A stretch of DNA of 16,752 nucleotides, from assembly GCA_034422875.1 (NCBI GenBank), contig DAOUJI010000099.1, positions 1 through 16,752 on the forward strand, read 5' to 3'. The stretch is from DAOUJI01 sp034422875 (GTDB lineage: Bacteria; Chloroflexota; Dehalococcoidia; Lucifugimonadales; JAGWBF01). This document shows positions 1 through 6,058 of the stretch, in pieces. A program made the translations under genes and the position numbers. Each line of letters starts with the position of its first letter. Position 1 is the stretch's first letter. A model generated the notes under the pieces. It was not told where the DNA came from and did not search any database. It worked only from the letters and a program-made list of their open reading frames with translations.

Positions 1-1486
1 CCCAGAACCGCTCCCGTGAGATGGCCCAGTCCACGTTGTTTCGCAGCCACTCACCGAACCGGCCTTCTTTGATGTAGTCGGGACGCCAGTTGATTTCCTG
101 GTTCCCGCTGATGAGGCGGTCCTTTTCCACGCTGGTGCGGATGTACCAGGAGGGCTTGGCGTAGTAGAGGAGCGGAGTGTCGCAGCGCCAGCAGAAGGGG
201 TAGGTGTGATTGTAGACCTCCCGACGATAGAGGAGGCCTCGCTCCGTAAGGTCGGCCATGATGTCTTCATCGGCGTCCTTGACGAACTTTCCTGCGAAGG
301 GATAGCTGCCCGTCACTGTTCCGTGGAGGTCCACCTGTTGCACGAACGCGAGCCTGTGCTGCCGCCCGGCTTGGAGGTCTTCGTCGCCGAAGGCGGGCGC
401 CAGATGTACGATGCCCGAGCCGTCGTCCATTGAAACAAAATCGGCGTCGATGACGGAGGGCTGGTAACCGTCGGCCGGACGTAGGGTGGGCGTTCCACCG
501 CTGTCAGGACCCTGGAAACTCCTTATATCTACTCCGTATTGGGTTGCGTCGTAGAGAGGTTCATAGGTCAGGGAGACCAGTTCCCGGCCGTCGAATGTTT
601 CCAGGAGTGTGTAAGGTTCCTCGACTACCGTTTGCAAGAGGGCCGATGCCAAGACCAGCTTGTCGCCGCTCTCAAGCCGCACCAGGCTGTACTCGGCTAA
701 GGCGTCCACCGCCAGCGCTGTGTTGCCCGGAAGCGTCCACGGCGTCGTTGTCCAGGCCAGGAAGTAGACGTCCTCACCGTGGGAAGTCAAACGTTCGTAG
801 GAGTTGTCGAAGGCCCTCTCAGCCCTTCTGGTTTGGTCCCAGCCCTTGACTCGAAACTTTACGAACACCGATGGGTCCGGGGTGTTCTCCTTGTAGCCCA
901 AGGCCACCTCATGGGAGCTGAGGCTGGTGACGCAACGGGGGCAATGGGGCGCGCCCTTCATGTCCTGATACAGACGGCCCTTGTCCCACAGGTTGCGGAG
1001 TATCCACCAGCCCGTTTCGATGTAGTCGTTGTCCAGGGTCACGTAGGGGTCGTCCATGTCCACCCAGAAGCCTATACGGTCGGTCATATCCTCCCACTCT
1101 TTGACATAGCGGAAGACGCTTTCGCGGCACTTCTGGTTGAACTTCTCGATTCCGTACTCTTCGATGTCCCGCTTGGTGGAGAGGCCCAGCTCTTTCTCCA
1201 CTTCCAGCTCAACAGGCAGACCGTGAGTGTCCCATCCGCCCTTGCGGACGCACCGGTAGCCCTTCATGGTCTTATAGCGGGGAATGATGTCCTTGAAGGC
1301 CCTGGCCAGGACGTGGTGGATTCCCGGGCTTCCGTTGGCCGTGGGCGGCCCCTCGTAGAGCATGAAGAGGGGTCGGCCTTCCATCTCCGTCTCGGTGCGG
1401 CGGAAGATGTCCCGCTCTTTCCAGAACTCCAGGATGCGCTTCTCCATATCCGGGAAGCTTACCCTGCTGGACACTGTATTGAACAT
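1..1486 (-). CDS. ileS: Isoleucyl-tRNA synthetase, type 2 (N-terminal 495 residues; cut by window edge)
   Basis: Charges tRNA-Ile with isoleucine in the cytoplasm. The frame opens at ATG 1486 behind a GAGGT Shine-Dalgarno six bases upstream and stays open to base 1. The catalytic domain starts with YEGPPTANGSPGIHHVLAR (residues 44-62), the class I signature region. The CP1 editing domain follows, with TTPWTLPGN near residue 245 and HLAPAFGDED near 361. Just before the edge is WAISRERFWG, typical of IleRS where the Rossmann fold resumes. KMSKS and the anticodon-binding part lie outside the window. The signature reads GIHH at residues 55-58 instead of HxGH, a variant known from a subset of type 2 IleRS enzymes. 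It lies 48 bases downstream of tlyA on the same strand and may be cotranscribed with it. Identity is certain; the type 2 assignment rests on motif style. Confidence 0.96.
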   Translation of the reverse strand, partial: MFNTVSSRVSFPDMEKRILEFWKERDIFRRTETEMEGRPLFMLYEGPPTANGSPGIHHVLARAFKDIIPRYKTMKGYRCVRKGGWDTHGLPVELEVEKELGLSTKRDIEEYGIEKFNQKCRESVFRYVKEWEDMTDRIGFWVDMDDPYVTLDNDYIETGWWILRNLWDKGRLYQDMKGAPHCPRCVTSLSSHEVALGYKENTPDPSVFVKFRVKGWDQTRRAERAFDNSYERLTSHGEDVYFLAWTTTPWTLPGNTALAVDALAEYSLVRLESGDKLVLASALLQTVVEEPYTLLETFDGRELVSLTYEPLYDATQYGVDIRSFQGPDSGGTPTLRPADGYQPSVIDADFVSMDDGSGIVHLAPAFGDEDLQAGRQHRLAFVQQVDLHGTVTGSYPFAGKFVKDADEDIMADLTERGLLYRREVYNHTYPFCWRCDTPLLYYAKPSWYIRTSVEKDRLISGNQEINWRPDYIKEGRFGEWLRNNVDWAISRERFW

Positions 1487-1534
1487 GGACTACCTCAGAT
1501 AGGGAGTAGGTGACAAAGGCACAAGATGAACATA

Positions 1535-2350
1535 TTATCGCAACGAAATTGCTCCGTCCATTACGGCGGGCGTCTCCAGGTGCAGGAAGAACTCGGAATT
1601 GCCCGCGTCTCCGAGGATGGGAGACCGGGTTAGGTTCCGCAGTCTTAGGCCTTCGTCCACGGCCCAGACAATGAACCTGGCGAGAACCCTGGCGTGGACC
1701 TCGGGGTCTCTGATGACCCCCTTCCGGCCCACCTCGTTCTTGAATGCCTCGAACTGGGGCTTCAATAGCACAACCAGCGGGCGCCCTGAACCGAGATGTT
1801 TAGCTGCTTCAGGGATAACCTTGGTCGCTGATATGAATGACACGTCCATGACCGCTATGCCGATATCACCCGCGCCGGGAAGCTGGAATGAGTAGCGGGC
1901 GTTTACTCCCTCCATAACCGTGACCTGTGGGTTCTGTCGCAACCCGTAGTCCATCTGGCCCCGGCCAACGTCCACGGCGTAGACGTGTTTGGCGCCTTGT
2001 TGCAGCAGACAGTCTGTGAAACCGCCTGTGGACGCTCCTACATCCAACGCATCCACACCGCCCACGTTCAAGCCGAAAACGTCCAGGGCGTGCGCGAGCT
2101 TGACTCCGCCCCGGCTGACGAAGGGGAGCCTGCCCTTGACCTCCAAGGGCGTATCCGCCGCCAGGGTTGAGCCTGCCTTGGCCACACGGCCTGAAGGTGA
2201 ATAGACGACGCCCTCCATGATGAGCGCCTGGGCCCGTTCGCGGCTGTCCGCCAGGCCTTTCTCCACCAGGAGCACGTCGGCTCGGGTTCTCAACGGCTTC
2301 TTTGCCACGTCTTTTTTGCGCCTGTTCAAATTGACACTGGTTCGAGGCAT
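1535..2350 (-). CDS. tlyA: TlyA family 16S/23S rRNA 2'-O-methyltransferase
   Basis: S4 RNA-binding domain (about residues 20-80, beginning RADVLLVEKGLADSRERAQ) followed by an FtsJ/RrmJ-type SAM methyltransferase domain with DVGASTGGFTDCLL, the motif I SAM site. LLKPQFE and the C-terminal FFLHLE fit the K-D-K-E methyltransferase tetrad. At about 270 residues it has normal TlyA length. TlyA proteins methylate ribose on ribosomal RNA; loss causes capreomycin resistance in mycobacteria, and older annotation calls them hemolysin A. I take ATG 2350 as the start; a TTG directly before it (2353) extends the frame by one codon. No clear Shine-Dalgarno is visible. A four-codon frame (ATG at 2364, stop overlapping the tlyA start as TGATG) could couple initiation, which is speculative. 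The gene diverges from rpmH, and its first 20 bases overlap the rpmH promoter. Confidence 0.93.
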   Translation of the reverse strand: MPRTSVNLNRRKKDVAKKPLRTRADVLLVEKGLADSRERAQALIMEGVVYSPSGRVAKAGSTLAADTPLEVKGRLPFVSRGGVKLAHALDVFGLNVGGVDALDVGASTGGFTDCLLQQGAKHVYAVDVGRGQMDYGLRQNPQVTVMEGVNARYSFQLPGAGDIGIAVMDVSFISATKVIPEAAKHLGSGRPLVVLLKPQFEAFKNEVGRKGVIRDPEVHARVLARFIVWAVDEGLRLRNLTRSPILGDAGNSEFFLHLETPAVMDGAISLR

Positions 2351-2360
2351 CAATTATAAT
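2331..2360 (+). promoter_or_regulatory. Consensus sigma70-type promoter for rpmH cluster
   Basis: TTGACA at 2331-2336 and TATAAT at 2355-2360, an exact match to both hexamers with an 18-base spacer. Transcription would start near 2367, giving a leader of about 17 bases before the rpmH ATG. An AGGAG Shine-Dalgarno lies at 2374-2378. The -35 box is inside the divergent tlyA coding sequence. The -10 region ATTATAAT is self-complementary, but no matching -35 box is visible on the minus strand. Confidence 0.85.
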
Positions 2361-2383
2361 CCATTGGCCAAACAGGAGAACTT

Positions 2384-2521
2384 ATGCCTAAGCGCACTTA
2401 TCAACCCAAGAAACGTCGCCGCCAGCGTGTGCACGGCTTCATGTCGCGTTCCAGCACGCGCGGGGGCAGGGCAGTCTTGAAACGCCGGCGGTTCAAGGGT
2501 CGGCATCGGTTGGCGGTCTAA
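2384..2521 (+). CDS. rpmH: 50S ribosomal protein L34
   Basis: Forty-five residues, starting MPKRTYQPKKRRRQRVHGF and ending KRRRFKGRHRLAV, matching the strongly conserved L34 family in length and sequence (MKRTYQP start, RVHGF, SRGGRAVLKRRR-type core). It is a small, very basic structural protein of the large ribosomal subunit. AGGAG lies five bases before the ATG. It opens the conserved rpmH - rnpA - yidD - yidC - jag gene order. dnaA, often the divergent neighbour at bacterial origins, is replaced here by tlyA, and I see no cluster of DnaA boxes. Confidence 0.97.
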   Translation: MPKRTYQPKKRRRQRVHGFMSRSSTRGGRAVLKRRRFKGRHRLAV

Positions 2522-2539
2522 CGGCGTGGCCTACTCCAG

Positions 2540-3187
2540 ATGCAACGGAAACACCGCCTTACCAGCGGCAAACGCTACTCCCAAATACACAGTGAGTCCA
2601 AAGGCCGGGCCAACCGGCTCCTGGTAATTAAGTCCCTTCCCAACGACCTGAATGAGACCCGTTTCGGCATCCTGGTGGGAAAACGCATCGGCAACGCCGT
2701 TGCCAGGAACCGGACCAAGCGACGAATTCGAGAATCTCTGCGTCAGACGTCTGTGAAACCGGGTTGGGACGTGGTCATTATCGCCAGGCGCGACGCCGGA
2801 AAAGCAGACTACCAACAGCTGAAGACCGCGACAGAAAACTTGCTCAATCAATCCAACCTTGCCTATACGCGGGCGGACCAAGGGCCCAGCGGTCCGGATG
2901 AAAGACTGGCAGTCCGTGCCGACTTGCTCCCGGTCCGTGAAGATGGGGCCGATGGCCCTTTCTCTCCCTCGAGCGGAGTCAAGAAACTGGCCCTGCTCTC
3001 CATAGTCCTGTATCAGCGTGCCGTCTCTCCCTTCCTGCCAATGTCGTGCAGGTACATGCCTACATGCTCCCACTACTCCCACGAGGCCATAAGCCAGCAT
3101 GGGACCTTAAAGGGCGGTTGGCTGACGCTGAAACGGCTTGCCCGGTGCCATCCCCTTGGGGGGAAAGGTTACGACCCTGTTCCCTAG
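2540..3187 (+). CDS. rnpA-yidD: Fused RNase P protein component and YidD membrane insertion factor
   Basis: One uninterrupted 215-residue frame carries two proteins that are normally separate. Residues 1 to about 115 are RnpA, the protein subunit of RNase P (tRNA 5' maturation), with the RNRTKRR RNA-binding motif at 56-62 preceded by FGILVGKRIGNAVA. Residues 147-215 are YidD, with YQRAVSPFLP, CRYMPTCSHYS, HGTLKGGW and RCHPLGGKGYDPVP, the family's conserved cysteines and ending. About 30 residues rich in Gly, Pro, Asp and Arg link them. YidD assists membrane insertion of proteins with YidC. No ATG or GTG is in frame before the YidD part; the nearest possible internal start is a TTG at 2924 without a Shine-Dalgarno. 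rpmH ends 18 bases upstream, suggesting coupled translation. A sequence error joining two genes cannot be excluded, but neither other frame supplies a YidD N-terminus. Confidence 0.93.
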   Translation: MQRKHRLTSGKRYSQIHSESKGRANRLLVIKSLPNDLNETRFGILVGKRIGNAVARNRTKRRIRESLRQTSVKPGWDVVIIARRDAGKADYQQLKTATENLLNQSNLAYTRADQGPSGPDERLAVRADLLPVREDGADGPFSPSSGVKKLALLSIVLYQRAVSPFLPMSCRYMPTCSHYSHEAISQHGTLKGGWLTLKRLARCHPLGGKGYDPVP

Positions 3188-4469
3188 CCGCCGTTCCGCC
3201 CCCCCCATCCTAACCTTCCCTCTCTGGGGGAAGGGACAGGTTCCATTACGGCCCGCCTCCCGGGATGTTTCAGCGCCCCCTCTCCCAAGAGGAGAGAGCC
3301 GAAGTGACGGTCGTGGGTACCCCCGCCTCGCCGCCCTGCTGCTTGCGGCGGCGGCGCTTCTACTGGCTGCTGTGGCCTGCACTCCGGGGCAAATCATCGG
3401 GTATGGTTCAGGCTGGAACAGCGTGGCTTACAGCGACGGAGCGGTCTATGTGGGCGGCAAGGACAATTTCGTTGCCGCGTTGGACGCCTCCACGGGACAG
3501 CTTCTGGAGGGCGTGGGGGAAGGAAACGTACAGGGGCGCTGGTACCGTGAGCTTCCCAACACCCACGGCGTATTCGGACCCCCGGCGGTGGGAGAGAAAC
3601 TGGTATACTTCGCCGATAGGGGAAGCAGGGACGGAGAGGAAAGCAGCCTGCTGGCCCTGGACCGGGAGACTGGAGCCCGTGTATGGCAAAAGACGGTCGG
3701 TGAAGGAAATGCCCTGGTGGGAGGCCCTGCCTTGGGCGACGGCCTCGTCATAGTCGGGTCCGAGGACGGGATTGTATATGCGTTCCAACAAGAAGACGGG
3801 GCTGCGACATGGCACTTCTCCACCGAAGGACGGGTCTGGTCCACTCCCGCGATATCTGATGGACGGGTCTATTTCGGGTCCATGGACGGAAGTCTGTATG
3901 CGGTGTCCACCGTTGGAGAAGGGGCGGGAAAGAAAGTCTGGAGTTTCGACACGGGAGCGGCGGTAATAACCCAGCCGTTGATTTTGGATGACGTGATATT
4001 TTTCGGAGCCTTGAACAAGAGATTCTATGGGCTCGACCTCGAGGGCAACTTGCTCTGGAGCTTCTTGGGAGACGACTGGTTCTGGGCGGCCCCTGTAGGA
4101 ATGGACGGAGTCGTCTACGCCTCCACTATGAGCGGACGCGTCTACGCGTTGGACAGCGCGGGGAACGAGATTTGGCCGAGACCCTTCGACGCCGAATCGC
4201 CAATCGTTTCCAAGCCCGTGCTGCTGGAGAATCGTCTGGTGGTTGGCACCGACGAGGGCAGGCTGTTCCTGATAGACTCTTCCGACGGAACGAACGTCCA
4301 CGACACTCCTAAACTTGACGGCCGCATCAAAGCAGACCTGGCCGTACAGGAAGACGCCGCCGCCGACAAAGTGTACGTGTTCCTTGGGCTGGACGACTCC
4401 AGTGTGCGCAGGTTCGAGGTGAGGGCGGGAGTGGACCTGCTGGAACCTGACTGGGTGTTTAAGCGTTAG
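3138..4469 (+). CDS. PQQ-type beta-propeller lipoprotein (BamB-like fold)
   Basis: A predicted exported lipoprotein made of seven or eight beta-propeller blades, each with the pattern VYxGxxDGxxYALDxxTGxxxWxF; clear blades are SEDGIVYAFQQEDGAATWHF, SMDGSLYAV and TMSGRVYALDSAGNEIWP. A hydrophobic stretch with lipobox LAAVAC places the lipid-modified cysteine at codon 3378-3380. The interval given is the longest open frame (TTG start), but its first 55 codons run through the yidD end and an intergenic repeat and are probably not translated. A better start is GTG 3304 behind AGGAGAG; it is in a different frame and would join this one if one base were missing in the C run at 3320-3324. The gene ends 12 bases before yidC. 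In two-membrane bacteria BamB is an outer-membrane assembly scaffold; here the partner and function are unknown. An extracellular scaffold linked to membrane insertion is an inference from position. Confidence 0.85.
   Translation: MPGAIPLGGKVTTLFPSRRSAPPILTFPLWGKGQVPLRPASRDVSAPPLPRGESRSDGRGYPRLAALLLAAAALLLAAVACTPGQIIGYGSGWNSVAYSDGAVYVGGKDNFVAALDASTGQLLEGVGEGNVQGRWYRELPNTHGVFGPPAVGEKLVYFADRGSRDGEESSLLALDRETGARVWQKTVGEGNALVGGPALGDGLVIVGSEDGIVYAFQQEDGAATWHFSTEGRVWSTPAISDGRVYFGSMDGSLYAVSTVGEGAGKKVWSFDTGAAVITQPLILDDVIFFGALNKRFYGLDLEGNLLWSFLGDDWFWAAPVGMDGVVYASTMSGRVYALDSAGNEIWPRPFDAESPIVSKPVLLENRLVVGTDEGRLFLIDSSDGTNVHDTPKLDGRIKADLAVQEDAAADKVYVFLGLDDSSVRRFEVRAGVDLLEPDWVFKR
3202..3238 (+). repeat. 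Dispersed intergenic palindromic repeat, copy 1
   Basis: A 37-base element between yidD and the beta-propeller gene that matches 9687-9723 in inverted orientation at 33 of 37 positions. It contains a perfect 7-base stem (CCTTCCC at 3214-3220, GGGAAGG at 3228-3234) around a 7-base loop. It could act as a weak terminator or RNA-stability hairpin behind yidD, but there is no T run. It looks like a REP-type intergenic element. Confidence 0.75.
3280..3296 (+). promoter_or_regulatory. Hairpin covering the probable Shine-Dalgarno of the beta-propeller gene
   Basis: CTCTCC (3280-3285) pairs perfectly with GGAGAG (3291-3296) across a five-base loop. The right arm contains the purine-rich AGGAGAG sequence that lies about eight bases before GTG 3304, so the hairpin would hide the ribosome binding site when folded. 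The core resembles the CCCTCTCCC palindromes common in intergenic repeats and found again at 6032-6058. Confidence 0.45.
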
Positions 4470-4481
4470 GCGAGACGCGGC

Positions 4482-5459
4482 ATGGAAATCCTTAACTTTA
4501 TATTCAACGACATTCTCGTCAACCCGATGTTGAACGTGCTGGTGGTGCTCTACAGCCACCTGATGAGCAACATGGGTCTGGCCATTATCGTCTTTACCGT
4601 GGGCGTTCGAGTGGCTTTGCTCCGGCTCCAGCTCAGGCAGACCCGGATGATGAAGGCCCTCCAGGCCATACAGCCCAAAATGAAGGAAGTCCAGGAGCGG
4701 TACAAGAACGATCCGCAGCGCAGGTCCCGGGAGATGATGGACTTATACCGCCGGGAGGGGGTCAATCCCCTGGGATGCCTCGGCCCGATGTTCATACAGA
4801 TACCCATCTGGGTGGGACTGTACCAGGCCTTGCTCAAGAGCCTGGGCACCAACCCCAACGACCTCGTAGGACTCTCCCAGCGGATATACTCTTGGAACCC
4901 GGTGGCCGACTCCATCATCCCGCTGAACGCCAACTTCCTGGGCATGGACCTGGCTAACCCCGACCCCACGAACATCATCATGCCTGTCCTAGTGGGCGTA
5001 TCGACGTGGGCGTTGCAGAAGACCACGACGCCGCCCAGCACCGACCCGCGTCAACAGTCCACGGCCAACACGATGCTGTGGATGATGCCGCTGATGCTCG
5101 CTTTCCTCTCTCTTACATTCCCCAGCGGCCTGGCCCTGTACTGGACTATCTCCAATGCCATAGGCGTCGCTATCCACGTCTACATGACCAAGGACGTCGG
5201 CGCCATCGTTCCTGATTTTGCCAAACCATATTTCGGACTCTCGGTCCCCGCGCGGGTGGACGAGGGGAGTTCGACGACGGCCGTCGTCGAGGCCCCTCCG
5301 CCGAGCGCGGAAGTTGACGGAGAGCCTGAGGAGAATGCCGTAGATGGAACAAGAACGAACGATGACCGGAAAAACCGTAGAAGAAGCAATCGAAGTGGCC
5401 CTGAGAGAACTAGACGTAGGTCGGGAAGAGGCAGAGGTAGAAATTATAAGCCGAGGTAA
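4482..5459 (+). CDS. yidC: YidC/Oxa1 family membrane protein insertase
   Basis: Inserts membrane proteins, alone or with SecYEG. It is the short form (325 residues) without the large periplasmic domain of proteobacterial YidC. The first core helix is near residues 32-48 (GLAIIVFTVGVRVALL), with the conserved groove arginine at R43. A charged cytoplasmic loop follows (QPKMKEVQERYKNDPQRR), then helices around PMFIQIPIWVGLYQALL, NIIMPVLVGVSTWALQ, MMPLMLAFLSL and FPSGLALYWTISN, the last being the family signature. The C-terminal tail is strongly basic (RRRSNRSGPERTRRRSGRGR), as in Oxa1-type proteins that contact the ribosome. The last 38 codons and the stop overlap the start of jag in another frame. 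No strong Shine-Dalgarno is visible; the gene starts 12 bases after the upstream gene, consistent with coupling. Confidence 0.95.
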   Translation: MEILNFIFNDILVNPMLNVLVVLYSHLMSNMGLAIIVFTVGVRVALLRLQLRQTRMMKALQAIQPKMKEVQERYKNDPQRRSREMMDLYRREGVNPLGCLGPMFIQIPIWVGLYQALLKSLGTNPNDLVGLSQRIYSWNPVADSIIPLNANFLGMDLANPDPTNIIMPVLVGVSTWALQKTTTPPSTDPRQQSTANTMLWMMPLMLAFLSLTFPSGLALYWTISNAIGVAIHVYMTKDVGAIVPDFAKPYFGLSVPARVDEGSSTTAVVEAPPPSAEVDGEPEENAVDGTRTNDDRKNRRRSNRSGPERTRRRSGRGRGRNYKPR

Positions 5460-5991
5460 GCCTGGCTTCCTGGGCATTGGCGCAGAGCTGGCTAAAGTCA
5501 AGGTCAGAAAAATAACAGGCTCCCAAAGCGCCGCCACCTTTGCCATGGAAACGGTGACAAACATATTGGGGGCCACGGGAGCCCAGACGCTGGCCACCCT
5601 CAGGAGCGCTCACGACCAGCAGAGCGGAGGCCCGGTTATCGACATATCCGGAGAGGACTCCGGCCTTCTCATAGGACGCAGGGGAGAGACCCTGAGGGCG
5701 CTCCAGTTCATGGTCAATATGATTGTCAATAAGAAGCTGGAGGGCGAAGACGTAAGGGTGGCGTTGGACGTGGAACGCTACCGGGAACGCCGCTCCAACA
5801 GCCTCCAGGACCTGGCCAAGACCGTGGCTGAAAAGGTGGCCAGCAGCGGCAGGGCCATCACCCTCGAACCCATGTCTCCCGCCGACAGGCGAGTCGTTCA
5901 CGTCACTTTGGCCGACCATCCCAGGGTGACGACCCAAAGCGCCGGGTTCGGGGAGCAGCGCAAAGTGACCATCGCACCCAAACGGGGATAG
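5344..5991 (+). CDS. jag: Jag/KhpB RNA-binding protein (SpoIIIJ-associated)
   Basis: A cytoplasmic RNA-binding protein, usually the partner gene of yidC and linked to cell elongation and division control. Three domains are visible: Jag_N (GKTVEEAIEVALRELDVG to GKPGFLGIG, residues 9-45), a KH domain with the GLLIGRRGETLRALQF loop, and a C-terminal R3H domain (RSNSLQDLAKTVAEKV, PADRRVVHVTLADHP). Length of 215 residues is normal. The start is ATG 5344, with GAGGAG about ten bases upstream; ATG 5362 is a weaker alternative without a Shine-Dalgarno. Either choice overlaps yidC by about 100 bases or more. A three-codon frame ATG CCG TAG at 5335 lies between the Shine-Dalgarno and the start, in frame, and could affect initiation; this is speculative. 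Confidence 0.94.
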   Translation: MEQERTMTGKTVEEAIEVALRELDVGREEAEVEIISRGKPGFLGIGAELAKVKVRKITGSQSAATFAMETVTNILGATGAQTLATLRSAHDQQSGGPVIDISGEDSGLLIGRRGETLRALQFMVNMIVNKKLEGEDVRVALDVERYRERRSNSLQDLAKTVAEKVASSGRAITLEPMSPADRRVVHVTLADHPRVTTQSAGFGEQRKVTIAPKRG

Positions 5992-6031
5992 GGTAGACGC
6001 CCTCACCCCTTCGACAAACTCAGGGCAGGCC

Positions 6032-6058
6032 CCGCCCTCTCCCAGGGGAAGAGGGCGG
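6032..6058. terminator. Hairpin between converging jag and dehydratase genes
   Basis: CCGCCCTCT (6032-6040) and AGAGGGCGG (6050-6058) form a perfect nine-base GC-rich stem around a nine-base loop. It sits exactly between two convergent genes and could stop or stabilise transcripts from both sides, but there is no T run. The sequence just before it, CTTCGACAAACTCAGGGCAGG (6009-6029), resembles a motif often found in dispersed intergenic repeats of environmental bacteria, so the whole 5992-6058 stretch may be a repeat element. Confidence 0.55.

Noticed and set aside
779..1513. A 244-codon open frame on the plus strand opposite ileS
   Set aside because: It is antisense to strongly conserved IleRS coding sequence and has no recognisable motifs.
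3408..4559. A 383-codon open frame on the minus strand
   Set aside because: It lies opposite the beta-propeller gene, whose repeated blades are clear; long antisense frames are common in GC-rich DNA.
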